DNA of 64,000 bases, from assembly GCF_031845265.1 (NCBI RefSeq), contig NZ_JAVRBG010000002.1:276693-340692 (forward strand). The letters are read 5' to 3'. This DNA comes from Mesonia ostreae (GTDB lineage: Bacteria; Bacteroidota; Bacteroidia; Flavobacteriales; Flavobacteriaceae). Below, piece by piece: positions 33,957 to 43,497 of this stretch. Positions within the stretch are counted from its first letter, which is position 1; each line of letters opens with the position of its first letter. A model generated the notes under the pieces. That model had not been told where the DNA came from. It was given only the letters and a program-made list of their open reading frames with translations, and made no database searches. The position numbers and the translations under genes are program-made.

Positions 33957-34580
33957 CTACTCATTTAAAAAGTTATTTTTACTACAATCTATAAAAAGAG
34001 AATCTTCTAAAGGAGACAAGCCAATCTCTTTGCGCAAAATATTTGTAGTTGCTTTGGAAGAGAAGCAAGGCATACCAAAGGCTGAACCGTATAAAACCTC
34101 TTTCCCACCGCTTTTCCACCAAAAGTGTTTATCCAAAACTGTAGCTATAAATTCTCTATTTAAATTGCCTTTATCTGCTTCTTTTACAAGCATTTTTATT
34201 TTACGCCTATCGCTCAATAAGCGGTATGGGTTATGTAATAATATTACTTGAGAAGCGCCACCAACACATTGTTGTTCAAAATTAGCTTCACCTAGTAAAT
34301 TCTTACTTGGATAGCCATATTTCTCGATGATCTCAAAAAGATTTACAAAATGGATAGAATCAATTTTAACTGCTAAGTTCTTATCGATTTGAGTATAAAT
34401 TTCTCTTTCTCTTATTCCTTGATCTAAACCATACATTTGGCAAAGCTCAAATGCTAAAGAATCTCGTAGGTGCTTACTTATGAGCTCATTTTTTTGCGTT
34501 TCTAAAGTTTAACCTTGATTCTTATTTGAGTTGCAACTCAATAAAAGTACGCTAAAAACGGCACACATAACTTTAACCAT
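33957..34580 (-). pseudogene. Lipoprotein gene with an in-frame stop at codon 24
   Basis: From the ATG at 34580 the frame reads MVKVMCAVFSVLLLSCNSNK, then NQG, a clear lipoprotein signal, and then TAA (34511-34509). After the stop the same frame runs on as TLETQKNELISKHLRDSLAF into an ~160-residue globular sequence (DRRKIKMLVKEADKGNLNRE, FGMPCFSSKATTNI) ending at 33957. The full frame would encode 207 residues. No frameshift is needed. The family is not recognised. Translation could restart inside (ATG at 34436), but the product would lack export and lipidation. Confidence 0.8.
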
Positions 34581-34763
34581 AAATTGAGTATTACAAATTT
34601 ATTTTTTTACTGAATTTTAAAGATAGTTAAAATAAACTTATAGATAATTTATTCATAATTTGAATGATCAAAAAGTTTTGTGCGATAGCCCTCACAGTCT
34701 CTAAGTTTTGGGATTGAAAACGTATGAGATATTATTGCGTACTAAGATTTAAAATTCAGCAAT

Positions 34764-36284
34764 TTATAGCTCTCTATTAATTTGCAGCAACTCCTCCAGA
34801 TAATCCCTTTTATTAGAAAGTCTAGGGATTTTGTGTTGTCCGCCAAGCTTATTGTTTTTCTTAGACCAAGTATAAAATAAATGATGTTTAGCAATACGCA
34901 CCTGTAGTCTAGTTAAGGTGACGTTATTTTTTCGCTTGGCTTCATAATCGCTATTAAGAGTTTGTAAAGCTTCATCCAAACAACGTTCAAATTCTTGAAG
35001 ATCTTTTGGCGGAGTTTTAAACTCGATGATCCATTCATGAGCACCTTTATCTTTGCCTTCCATAAAAACAGGACCAGCCGTATAATCTACAATTTCGCAG
35101 CAGGTGAGTTGCGTGGCTTTCTTAAGCGCTTCTTCCGCATTTTCTATAATTAACTCTTCTCCAAATACGTTAATGTGGTGTTTTGTTCTTCCGGTAACTC
35201 TTATGCGATAAGGATAAGTAGAAGTAAATCTAACCGTATCGCCTATTTTATATCTCCATAATCCTGCATTGGTGGTAATAATAATAGCATAATTAACGCC
35301 TATTTCTACTTCGCTTAACGGAATTGTTTTCTCATCATTAGAATCATACACATCCATCGGGATAAATTCGTAGAAGATACCATAATCTAGCATCAGTAAA
35401 AGTTCTTTGCTGTTGTTTCTATCTTGTACCGCAAAAAAACCTTCCGAAGCATTATAAGTCTCGTAATATTTAAAATTAGGCTTAGTGATTAGTTTATGGT
35501 ATTGATCGCGGTAAGGTTCAAAACTTACGCCGCCATGAAAGTACACTTCCAAATCTGGCCATACTTCTTGTAAGCTTGTTTTTTGGGTGTATTGCATCAC
35601 ATTATTGAGTAGCACTAACATCCACGAGGGTACTCCCGCTAGGCTGGTTACATTCTCTTGTATGGTAGTTTTTACAACGGCTTGCATTTTAGCTTCAAAA
35701 TCGCTCATCAACGAGATTTCATTGTTGGGTGTAGAACTGTAGGTCGCCCAAAATGGCATATTGTCTATTAAAATAGCCGATAAGTCTCCAAAAACAGTTC
35801 CATTTTCTTTATAAAGCTCCTTACTTCCGCCTAAGCGTAAACTTTTACCCGTAAATAACTGCGAATTTTCATTATTATTCAAATAAAGACATAGTAAATC
35901 TTTACTCGCCGCATAATGACATTGCTCTAAAGACTCTGGACTCACAGGTACAAATTTACTTTTCGCATTTGTAGTTCCGCTAGATTTGGCAAACCATTTA
36001 ATAGGTGTGGGCCAAAAAATATTGTTTTCTCCTCTTCGACTTCTTTCTATGAGAGGCTCAAATTCTTCATAGGTTTGAATGGGCACTCTCTGGGTAAAGG
36101 TTTGGTAATTCCGAATACTAGCAAAGTCATATTTCTTGCCTATAAGCGTGTCTTTTGACTTCTCAATGAGCTGATGTAAAATTTCAGTTTGTACCTCGTG
36201 CGGGTATTTAATGAACAGCTCCATTTGATGAATTCTTTTCTTTAAGAACCAGGAAGCAATCGAATTTACAATGGGGATTGGCAT
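34764..36284 (-). CDS. GH3-family acyl-acid-amido synthetase-like protein
   Basis: 506 residues of the GH3 fold, a branch of the adenylate-forming enzymes. ATP-binding motifs are visible: AKSSGTTNAKSKFVPVS, YETYNASEGFFAVQD and LWRYKIGDTVRF. Plant members join amino acids to jasmonate or auxin; bacterial substrates are mostly unknown. It is common in Bacteroidota. It diverges from the DUF2797 gene. Confidence 0.88.
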   Translation of the reverse strand: MPIPIVNSIASWFLKKRIHQMELFIKYPHEVQTEILHQLIEKSKDTLIGKKYDFASIRNYQTFTQRVPIQTYEEFEPLIERSRRGENNIFWPTPIKWFAKSSGTTNAKSKFVPVSPESLEQCHYAASKDLLCLYLNNNENSQLFTGKSLRLGGSKELYKENGTVFGDLSAILIDNMPFWATYSSTPNNEISLMSDFEAKMQAVVKTTIQENVTSLAGVPSWMLVLLNNVMQYTQKTSLQEVWPDLEVYFHGGVSFEPYRDQYHKLITKPNFKYYETYNASEGFFAVQDRNNSKELLLMLDYGIFYEFIPMDVYDSNDEKTIPLSEVEIGVNYAIIITTNAGLWRYKIGDTVRFTSTYPYRIRVTGRTKHHINVFGEELIIENAEEALKKATQLTCCEIVDYTAGPVFMEGKDKGAHEWIIEFKTPPKDLQEFERCLDEALQTLNSDYEAKRKNNVTLTRLQVRIAKHHLFYTWSKKNNKLGGQHKIPRLSNKRDYLEELLQINREL

Positions 36285-36374
36285 TAATCGTGTATATTTA
36301 AACCTTTAATGAAAGTTATAAAAATAAAACTTAAAAGTGGATAGAATCACTTTCTTTGCAAAAATATACAAAAT

Positions 36375-37166
36375 ATGCTGTTTGAAGGAGTATTAAAAAA
36401 AATGCCTACGGAATTAAAAGAGGAAGTTCAATATTATATGGTTTTTGAGAATGATTTTCTACACGTGAATCAGCTTTTAGGCCAAAAAATAAGTCTTTCC
36501 TTCGTTAAATACCAATGCTTAAACTGCGAAAAAGACAAAAAAATATTTCGACAAGGTTTTTGTTACGATTGTTTTTATGAGATTCCGCAAGCTGGAGATT
36601 GGATAATGAAACCAGAGCTAAGTACTGCACATTTAGAACAGGAAGATAGAGATTTGGAGTATGAAAAACGTGTTCAATTACAACCGCACATTGTGTATTT
36701 AGCCAATTCGAGTAATGTAAAAGTTGGCGTGACTAGAAAAACACAAGTTCCTACGCGTTGGATAGATCAAGGTGCGCACGAAGCTTTAGAGATTTTGGAA
36801 GTTCCCAATCGTTACCTTGCGGGAATTGCCGAGGTAGCGCTAAAAGATCATGTAGCCGATAAAACCAATTGGCGAACTATGTTAAAAAATGAGATTGAAG
36901 ATGTGAACTTGGAGGAAACCAGAAATGAGTTGTTGCAGTTTTTACCAGAAGAGGTGGAGCCTTATATTTTAAAAAATAATAAAGAAACCGAAATTAATTT
37001 TCCTGTAATAAGTTACCCTAAAAAACTTAAAAGTTTAAACCTTATTAAAACCTTAGATTATACGGGTGTTTTAAAAGGAATTAAAGGACAGTATCTATTA
37101 TTTGAAGATGATATAGTTTTTAACGTTAGAAACAATGCAGGTCTTTATATTGAGTTGAAAGTATAA
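36375..37166 (+). CDS. DUF2797 zinc-ribbon protein
   Basis: 263 residues. The N-terminal zinc ribbon has four cysteines (QCLNCEKDKK, GFCYDC). A central segment, IVYLANSSNVKVGVTRKTQ and VPTRWIDQGA, resembles a GIY-YIG-like fold and is diagnostic for DUF2797. The function is unknown; nucleic-acid binding is plausible. Confidence 0.85.
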   Translation: MLFEGVLKKMPTELKEEVQYYMVFENDFLHVNQLLGQKISLSFVKYQCLNCEKDKKIFRQGFCYDCFYEIPQAGDWIMKPELSTAHLEQEDRDLEYEKRVQLQPHIVYLANSSNVKVGVTRKTQVPTRWIDQGAHEALEILEVPNRYLAGIAEVALKDHVADKTNWRTMLKNEIEDVNLEETRNELLQFLPEEVEPYILKNNKETEINFPVISYPKKLKSLNLIKTLDYTGVLKGIKGQYLLFEDDIVFNVRNNAGLYIELKV

Positions 37167-37586
37167 CTGAATTTTCTAAAACATCAGTTTGGAAAGAAAA
37201 TGGAATGTGGCGGCCGAGTGATTTTCAATAGAAAATTATATTGAAGCTACAAAACGAAAATCTCAAAATGCTAGCAAATACAAATAGCTTTCTTACAAAG
37301 GAGAGTGAGATTCTTCCTTCGTCGGAATGACAGATTTTTAAAGTTTCTACATTGGCAAATACAAGCAGTTTTTTGCAAAATAGAGAAATTAAATTGTTGT
37401 AGGTTAGGAGCAAGTTAATCCACTAGGGTTTTTGCTCTCTTTCCTCTGGAAAGGGCTGGGGCAGGATAAGTTTACTTTTGCATTAAACTAGTAGATATTT
37501 TGGAAAACCTCGCTTGGTTCTTAGCATGTAATAAAGGCTCAATAGCAATATTGAACCTTATTTTATATAAAGATAAGCGTTATAGC
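37167..37586. other. Intergenic region with repeat copy C
   Basis: No gene is supported. It contains short repeat-like text (GATTCTTCCTTCGTCGGAAT at 37309-37328) and hairpin repeat copy C at 37435-37468 (CTCTCTTTCCTCTGGAAAGG then GCTGGGG). Confidence 0.5.
37435..37468 (+). repeat. Hairpin repeat family, copy C
   Basis: Same CCTTTCC-type hairpin followed by GGCTGGGGCAGGATA. The tail is a little shorter than in copies A and B. Confidence 0.65.
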
Positions 37587-37781
37587 TTATATATCTTCTT
37601 GATCTCTTAAATGCTGAATATAAGACGCTTTTTGAAGCTGTCTTCTTTTCGCCACAGAAGGTTTTGTGAAATGTTTATTATCTCTCAATCTTTGAAGAGT
37701 CTTCGTATCACGATACTTTCTTTTTAAGCGTTTTAAAGCACGCTCTATCTTCTCACCGTCTTTTACTTTTACAATTAGCAT
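37587..37781 (-). CDS. rpsU: 30S ribosomal protein bS21
   Basis: 64 residues, very basic: MLIVKVKDGEKIERALKRLK, then KPSVAKRRQLQKASYIQHLR, a clear bS21. In Bacteroidota ribosomes bS21, with bS6 and bS18, covers the anti-Shine-Dalgarno end of 16S rRNA (known from Flavobacterium johnsoniae). No Shine-Dalgarno sequence is seen directly before the start, but the leader is long and structured. Confidence 0.96.
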   Translation of the reverse strand: MLIVKVKDGEKIERALKRLKRKYRDTKTLQRLRDNKHFTKPSVAKRRQLQKASYIQHLRDQEDI

Positions 37782-37808
37782 ATAGTGTATTTTTAATTTT
37801 AAAATTTA

Positions 37809-37869
37809 TAAGGATACATCGCGTTCCATCTCAATTCCTTACGAACCAAACAGGCCTGTGAAAATTGAG
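37809..37869 (-). promoter_or_regulatory. Structured rpsU leader
   Basis: On the transcript, CTCAATT at the expected 5' end (37869-37863) pairs with AATTGAG (37836-37830), enclosing CAGGCCTG. A second possible stem pairs TAAGGA (37841-37836) with TCCTTA (37814-37809). The AAGGA and TCCTT segments resemble Shine-Dalgarno and anti-Shine-Dalgarno sequences. It is a candidate autoregulatory leader. Confidence 0.4.
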
Positions 37870-37872
37870 GTG

Positions 37873-37880
37873 CAAATATA
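37873..37880 (-). promoter_or_regulatory. -7 box of rpsU promoter
   Basis: On the minus strand TATATTTG fits TAnnTTTG, placing the transcript start near 37867 and a leader of ~85 nt before rpsU. Confidence 0.45.
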
Positions 37881-37927
37881 TAAATAATTATCTATATACG
37901 AAGCAAAAAAAGATATTTTAAAAAGAT

Positions 37928-38791
37928 TTACCCAAGATAATTTCTTAAGATTTTATTCTTAGAAGAATCTTTTAATTTCCTTATTCCTTTTTCTCTAATT
38001 TGCCTCACGCGCTCTCGGGTAAGTCCAAAAGTATCACCTATTTCTTCTAAACTCATGGCTTGGTGATTTCCTAAACCATAAAACAATCGAATCACATCTG
38101 CTTCTCTAGGAGATAAGGTATCTAAAGCTCTCCCAATTTCAATGGTTAGCGAGTCGTGAATTAAAGCTTGATCTGGATTTGGAGATTCTCCAGTATTGAT
38201 TACATCATATAAACTAGAAGTTTCTCCTTCTCTAAGTGGCGCATCCATAGATAAATGCCTACCTGAGTTTTTTAAAGATTGTCTTACCACGCTAATGCTA
38301 AGATCTAATTCTTTAGCAATTTCTTCGGGAGTAGGAGGACGCTGATTGGTTTGTTCTAAATGAGAAAAAGCTTTGTTGATTTTATTGATAGAACCAATCT
38401 TATTTAGCGGTAAGCGTACAATTCTAGACTGTTCGGCTAAAGCCTGTAAAATGGATTGTCTAATCCACCATACGGCATAGGAGATAAATTTAAAACCTCT
38501 GGTCTCATCAAATCTTTTGGCTGCTTTTACTAAACCTACATTTCCTTCGTTAATAAGATCAGGTAATGTTAAGCCTTGATTTTGATATTGTTTAGAAACG
38601 GAAACCACAAACCGGAGATTGGCTGTAGTTAATTTATCTAAAGCTACTTGATCTCCTTCTCTAATTTTTTGTGCTAGTTCTACTTCCTCTTCCGCAGTAA
38701 TTAAATCTACTTTTCCAATGTCTTGCAAATACTTATCTAAAGAAACCGACTCTCTATTGGTTACTTGTTTGGTAATTTTAAGTTGTCTCAT
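37928..38791 (-). CDS. rpoD: Primary RNA polymerase sigma factor
   Basis: 287 residues, the short form of the housekeeping sigma-70 found in Bacteroidota, lacking most of region 1.1. Region 1.2 is SLDKYLQDIGKVDLITAEEE, region 2 is LRFVVSVSKQYQNQGLTLPD with the -7 box binding segment FISYAVWWIRQSI, region 3 is RPPTPEEIAKEL, and region 4 is SLEEIGDTFGLTRERVRQIR. It recognises the TTTG/TAnnTTTG promoters seen in this window. Confidence 0.96.
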   Translation of the reverse strand: MRQLKITKQVTNRESVSLDKYLQDIGKVDLITAEEEVELAQKIREGDQVALDKLTTANLRFVVSVSKQYQNQGLTLPDLINEGNVGLVKAAKRFDETRGFKFISYAVWWIRQSILQALAEQSRIVRLPLNKIGSINKINKAFSHLEQTNQRPPTPEEIAKELDLSISVVRQSLKNSGRHLSMDAPLREGETSSLYDVINTGESPNPDQALIHDSLTIEIGRALDTLSPREADVIRLFYGLGNHQAMSLEEIGDTFGLTRERVRQIREKGIRKLKDSSKNKILRNYLG

Positions 38792-38845
38792 ATTGCAAAA
38801 CTGTTTTGGATGTAAGTTAGTAAAAAAGTGATAACCAAGATGTTT

Positions 38846-41503
38846 TTAATTTTTATCTTTATTTTTCCCTTTTCCAAATAAATCTTTTAAAACGTTTCCT
38901 GCAGCCTCTTTGATCTTGTCCTCTCTGTCTTTTTCTTTTGTGGTATTGGGAGTAGCACCCGTACTATCTTGAGGCGTTGTATTAGTATTTCCCTCTGGGT
39001 TTGTATTCTTATCTATGAAGTCTTTTATCTTATCTTTTGTGCTCTCAATAGCCTTATCTTTTTGAACTTCAATAATACGTTGCGTTAGCTCTTGTACAGC
39101 TTGCTTGGTATTGATATTAATATTAGGATTGTCAAAAGAGCCACTCAAACCAATAGGTAAATTTACGTTCATAGACTCTATTTCTGTTGCACTTAATTTT
39201 GCCAGTTGTCCACCTACTTCAGAGCCTAAGTATTTTGCAGGAATATTTAAATCTAAATGATAGTTCATTACATTTTCAAAACTATGCGAACCGCCAGCCG
39301 TAACTTTAATTCCTTTAACATCAAAATCAAAAGGTTTTAAATTAATATTACCATCGCTAAAAGTTAAGTTGGTTTGTAGGTCTTTTAAATTTAGGTTGTC
39401 TAAATTAATAAAATCTAAGCTTCCGTCGAGTCTGGATAATAAAGGCATCTTTTCGCTATCCACTTTGGCATCTAAAATTTGAGCAAAAGCATCTCCTGCC
39501 AAACTTGCCATGATAGGAGTAAGATCTTTAGTTAGATTTCCTTTAAGATTAAGTGTTGTGTTTAGGTTTCCTTGAAGTGCTTTGGCTATTGGTGCTAAAT
39601 TTTGAATAATTTCCATTCCGTTAAAAGATTGTACAATATCAATGCTATTTAAACCTAATTTCATATCAAAAGTAGGGGTAGCATTTTTGGTAGATACATT
39701 TCCGTTAATGGCAATATTTCCGCCAAAAATATTGGATGTAATGTTTTCTAAACGTGCCGTTTCATCTTTAATAATTAATGTTCCTTTAGCATTGTTGAGG
39801 GTAAGATTATCATACAAAACTTTGTTTGCCGTAAAGTCTAAACGCGCATCTAAGAAAGAAGGTATTTTGATGGCTTCTTCTTTTGATGCGGGAGTGGTCC
39901 TGGTTTTCTGGCCTGTTCCTGGTTTCGCTTCCGCGGAAGCGATCATGAAATCATTTAATGAGAAGGTATTAGATTGTACATTAAACCTCCCTTTTAAATC
40001 TTGATCTGAAAACATATAACCCATCAAATTCTCTAAAGATCCCGAAACATTGGCATCTGTTTGCCCAGATGTTATCTGCATTTCTTCTAGATTCACTTTA
40101 GTCGAATTAAAGTTAAGACTCGCCTTAGCGATATTTACATCGTTAGGAATCTCTGGAGAGACATATTTAAAATTGGTAATACTGGCTTTTCCATTACTCT
40201 TTACATTTTGATACCTTTCTTTTTCTATAGAATTCATATCAAAATTGGTAGTGAAATTTGCTTTTAAAATTCCGTTGAGATCCATATCCAAATCCAACGG
40301 ATAAGCTTGCTCTAGGTGACCTAAATTTAAAGTTCCGTTTACGGCAAGATTTACCAACATATTTTCGGTAAGATTTTTAAAGTTTCCAGTAGCCGAAAAG
40401 ACGTCTTGGTCTATCTTAAAATTGAGCTTATCTAAATTAAGGTAAGTATCTGCTACAATTCCAGTTTCGTTTTTAAGCAATGCATCAATATGTATATTTT
40501 CTACGCGTTTAGGTAACTCTGCAAATTTAAAGGAAGCATTGTCACTTTTAACCGAAATGTCTAAGGTAGGAATATGAGTTTCGTCTATCACTCCTTTAAT
40601 TATTCCGTTAAGCATAAAATCGCCTGTGGTATCTACACCATCTAGATTTTTAGCATAAGTTTCGGGAATAACGGCCAAGAAGTTTTTAAAGTCTGAAGAA
40701 GGCGTTTTAAAAGTTAAATCAATCTCATTGTTATTTTCGTTTATTTTTACAAATCCGTTAAAGGTTAAAGGCAACTGATTGATGTAAGCTTCATTTTCTA
40801 AAAAGGTATATTTCTGGTTTTCTAAATCAAGCTCAAAATCGGCATCTAGTTTTAACTTATGATTTTTAAGGTAATTTACGCTATCCATTTCAAAGGAAAT
40901 AAGTCCTGTAGAGGTGGTTTCTAAAGTAGTAGTTGATGCAGAAAAATCTCCAGTTCCTTTATGGTTAAATTCAGAAAGTCTTAAATACGTTTTACTCGCT
41001 TCATCCAAGTAATTAATTCGGCTATCGTTAATTTCGTAGTGCTGCACGTCTAGTGAAAGTCCGCCATCGCTAGAAGTCGTGTCTTGTGCTGTAGAAGTGC
41101 TTTCTTTGGCGATATCGTAATTAGCATTTCCCAAAGAATCTACTTTTACATTGATGAAAGCTCTGTTCAAAATAAGCTCATTAATACTTAGAGGTTCATC
41201 TCCGCTTTTAAAAAGCTGCGGAATATCCATACTTAATCTAATCTCTTCTCCAGATGCCAAGGTGTCTCCCGCAAATGGTTCTTTGTTCACTACACTTAGA
41301 TTTCTTAAGGTCACCAAAGCATCTGGAAAACTTTTGTACAAACTCAAATCGAGTTTTTCCCAGCTTACGGTGGCGTTTACATTATTATTGATAGATTTTT
41401 TTATTGATCTTTCAATAGGACCTTTAAAAAGTATAGGTGCCAAAAAAACGAGGATAATTAATACCACTAAGATAATCCCGATTATTTTTAATGCTTTTTT
41501 CAT
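38846..41503 (-). CDS. AsmA-like envelope protein
   Basis: 885 residues. One N-terminal membrane anchor (LKIIGIILVVLIILVFLAPIL) is followed by the AsmA N-terminal pattern (NNVNATVSWEKLDLSLYKSFPDAL) and long beta-rich repeats with DUF3971/AsmA_2-like features. The C-terminal ~60 residues are a low-complexity Asn/Thr/Lys tail. Large AsmA-like proteins are now seen as bridges for phospholipid transport between membranes; a role here is inferred. Its codons contain the 16-bp palindrome at 39926-39941. Confidence 0.85.
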   Translation of the reverse strand: MKKALKIIGIILVVLIILVFLAPILFKGPIERSIKKSINNNVNATVSWEKLDLSLYKSFPDALVTLRNLSVVNKEPFAGDTLASGEEIRLSMDIPQLFKSGDEPLSINELILNRAFINVKVDSLGNANYDIAKESTSTAQDTTSSDGGLSLDVQHYEINDSRINYLDEASKTYLRLSEFNHKGTGDFSASTTTLETTSTGLISFEMDSVNYLKNHKLKLDADFELDLENQKYTFLENEAYINQLPLTFNGFVKINENNNEIDLTFKTPSSDFKNFLAVIPETYAKNLDGVDTTGDFMLNGIIKGVIDETHIPTLDISVKSDNASFKFAELPKRVENIHIDALLKNETGIVADTYLNLDKLNFKIDQDVFSATGNFKNLTENMLVNLAVNGTLNLGHLEQAYPLDLDMDLNGILKANFTTNFDMNSIEKERYQNVKSNGKASITNFKYVSPEIPNDVNIAKASLNFNSTKVNLEEMQITSGQTDANVSGSLENLMGYMFSDQDLKGRFNVQSNTFSLNDFMIASAEAKPGTGQKTRTTPASKEEAIKIPSFLDARLDFTANKVLYDNLTLNNAKGTLIIKDETARLENITSNIFGGNIAINGNVSTKNATPTFDMKLGLNSIDIVQSFNGMEIIQNLAPIAKALQGNLNTTLNLKGNLTKDLTPIMASLAGDAFAQILDAKVDSEKMPLLSRLDGSLDFINLDNLNLKDLQTNLTFSDGNINLKPFDFDVKGIKVTAGGSHSFENVMNYHLDLNIPAKYLGSEVGGQLAKLSATEIESMNVNLPIGLSGSFDNPNININTKQAVQELTQRIIEVQKDKAIESTKDKIKDFIDKNTNPEGNTNTTPQDSTGATPNTTKEKDREDKIKEAAGNVLKDLFGKGKNKDKN
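39926..39941. repeat. 16-bp perfect palindrome, copy 2
   Basis: CGCTTCCGCGGAAGCG, identical to 12189-12204, within the AsmA-like gene. On the coding strand it reads A-S-A-E-A. Confidence 0.85.
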
Positions 41504-41505
41504 AA

Positions 41506-42195
41506 TTAATCAATGCTTAATTCTTGAGTTGAATCTAAATTAAATTTTTTTCTAAAAATATACACTCCCAAATATAAAAATGGGGTGTCTAATAATGCAA
41601 TTAAAACTTTAAATAAGAAGCTACTTAACAGTAAGGTACTAAATAACTTCCATTCTATTTCCTTAAAACTACATAACAATAGTAATACCACAAATGTATC
41701 TACAAATTGAGACAAAAATGTAGAAAAGTTATTACGTAGCCACAAATGTTTTCCTTTGGTTAATTTTTTCCAGAAATGATACAGCTGAATGTCTATAAAT
41801 TGCGCCAATAAATAGGCCATCATGGATGCTAAAACAGCAATTGCGGTAGAGCCAAAAACGGTTTCAAATAAATCATCACTTATGGGAGACCAAGATGTAG
41901 CGGGCACTATGGAGGCTGCAAAAACGATGAGTAATGAAAATAAGGAGGCAAAAATACCTGCAATAACCACCTGATTGGCTTTTTTCTTTCCATAAATCTC
42001 ACTGATGAGGTCGGTGATTAAGAAAGTGAAGGGATAAGGTAAAACGCCTACCGAAATTTCGAATTGATATATTCCGAAGAAATCCCAAAAGAAAAATTTC
42101 TTAAAGATTAAATTAGAAGCTACTAAAGCCGATATAAATAATGCGCCTAAAATAAAATACACCTTATAGGCCAATAACTTTTTGCTGATTCCCAA
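41506..42195 (-). CDS. Queuosine precursor transporter (YhhQ family)
   Basis: 229 residues with about six transmembrane helices. Diagnostic segments: VLPYPFTFLITDLISEIYGKKKA, and LAQFIDIQLYHFWKKLTKGKHLWLRNN followed by FSTFLSQFVDTFV. YhhQ imports preQ0/preQ1. It starts at TTG (GGAISKKL region), because an in-frame stop precedes it and the next Met is deep inside. It diverges from folK-dNK; its 3' end stands 2 bp from the AsmA-like gene start on the same strand. Confidence 0.87.
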   Translation of the reverse strand: MGISKKLLAYKVYFILGALFISALVASNLIFKKFFFWDFFGIYQFEISVGVLPYPFTFLITDLISEIYGKKKANQVVIAGIFASLFSLLIVFAASIVPATSWSPISDDLFETVFGSTAIAVLASMMAYLLAQFIDIQLYHFWKKLTKGKHLWLRNNFSTFLSQFVDTFVVLLLLCSFKEIEWKLFSTLLLSSFLFKVLIALLDTPFLYLGVYIFRKKFNLDSTQELSID

Positions 42196-42298
42196 TTAAT
42201 TATACATTTGTTGAAATTTCTAGGTTGCAAATCTAGGAGTATGTAATTTTCTTTTGCTTAATTTGCTGTGAAATTGTAGAACCTATTCTGTTAAATTT

Positions 42299-43414
42299 TT
42301 GAAAGAACCAAGACTTACATATATTGCATTAGGGAGCAATCAAGGAGATAAGTTACATTATTTACAAACGGGCGTAGATGCCATTCAGCAAAAAATAGGA
42401 GATGTGGTTCAGGCTTCTTCCATTTATGAAACTGCTGCGTTTGGGTTTGAAGGGCAGGATTTTTTTAACGCTTGTATCGCGGTAAATACGAGGCTCTCTG
42501 CTCAAAAAGTGCTTAGTCTTTTACAAGAAATAGAAAATACCAACGAAAGGCAACGGGCTTTAGGCGGATATCAAAATAGAACCTTAGATTTAGATATTCT
42601 TCTTTACGGAAATGAAGTTATCCACTTAAAAGAACTACAAATTCCTCATCCTCATTTGCATAAACGGGATTTTGTGCTTTTTCCTTTAGCGGAAATTGCT
42701 CCAGAACATATTCATCCTCAATTTCAGAAAGGTATAGCTCAGTTAAAAGAAGAATTACCGTCAAGCGGAATTAAAATTGCTTCGGAAAAATTACAACTAG
42801 AAAATATAGATTTTCAGCAATTTAAATACATTGCAATTGAAGGGAATATTGGCGCAGGTAAAACAAGTCTCGCCACGATGATTGCCCAAGATTATAATGC
42901 AAAGCTCATTTGCGAACGCTTTAAAGACAATCCTTTTTTGCCTAAATTTTATAAAGACCAGCACCGCTATGCATTTCCTTTAGAGATGTCTTTTTTAGCC
43001 GATCGTTACCAGCAATTGCTCGATGATATATCACAATATGATTTGTTTGCCGATTTTATGGTAGCCGATTATGATGTGTATAAATCTCTAATTTTTGCTG
43101 AAGTTACCTTGCAAGAAGAAGAATTTAATCTTTATAAGAAGCTCTTTAATATTATGTATAAAGATTTGGCAAAACCAGATTTGTATGTGTATCTCTATCA
43201 AAGCACAGAACGTTTACTGGAGAATATAAAAAAGCGAGGCAGAAGTTATGAGCAAGAAATCCCAGCAAATTACTTAGAGAACATCAATAAAGGCTATCTT
43301 AATTTCATTAAAAACCAGCATCACCTTAATGTGAAAATCATAGATATTTCGCATTTAGATTTTGTGAATTATCGTGAGGATTATTTGAAAGTACTTCAGA
43401 GTATTCAAGAATAA
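42299..43414 (+). CDS. folK: FolK-deoxynucleoside kinase fusion
   Basis: 371 residues in two domains. Residues ~5-155 are HPPK (6-hydroxymethyl-7,8-dihydropterin pyrophosphokinase): YIALGSNQGDKLHYL, then NRTLDLDILLYG and IPHPHLHKRDFVLFPLAEI, in folate synthesis. Residues ~165-371 are a deoxynucleoside kinase with P-loop EGNIGAGKTSLA, a DRS-like segment and the LID region KKRGRSYEQ. The fusion is recurrent in Flavobacteriia, but the link between the reactions is unexplained. The start is TTG at 42299. Confidence 0.93.
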   Translation: MKEPRLTYIALGSNQGDKLHYLQTGVDAIQQKIGDVVQASSIYETAAFGFEGQDFFNACIAVNTRLSAQKVLSLLQEIENTNERQRALGGYQNRTLDLDILLYGNEVIHLKELQIPHPHLHKRDFVLFPLAEIAPEHIHPQFQKGIAQLKEELPSSGIKIASEKLQLENIDFQQFKYIAIEGNIGAGKTSLATMIAQDYNAKLICERFKDNPFLPKFYKDQHRYAFPLEMSFLADRYQQLLDDISQYDLFADFMVADYDVYKSLIFAEVTLQEEEFNLYKKLFNIMYKDLAKPDLYVYLYQSTERLLENIKKRGRSYEQEIPANYLENINKGYLNFIKNQHHLNVKIIDISHLDFVNYREDYLKVLQSIQE

Positions 43415-43497
43415 TAAGGGTGTCTATGGCGAACTTTTGATTGAGAATGTATAGTTTGGATTGAACTGTCATTCCGATAAAGGAGGAATCTTTTCGT

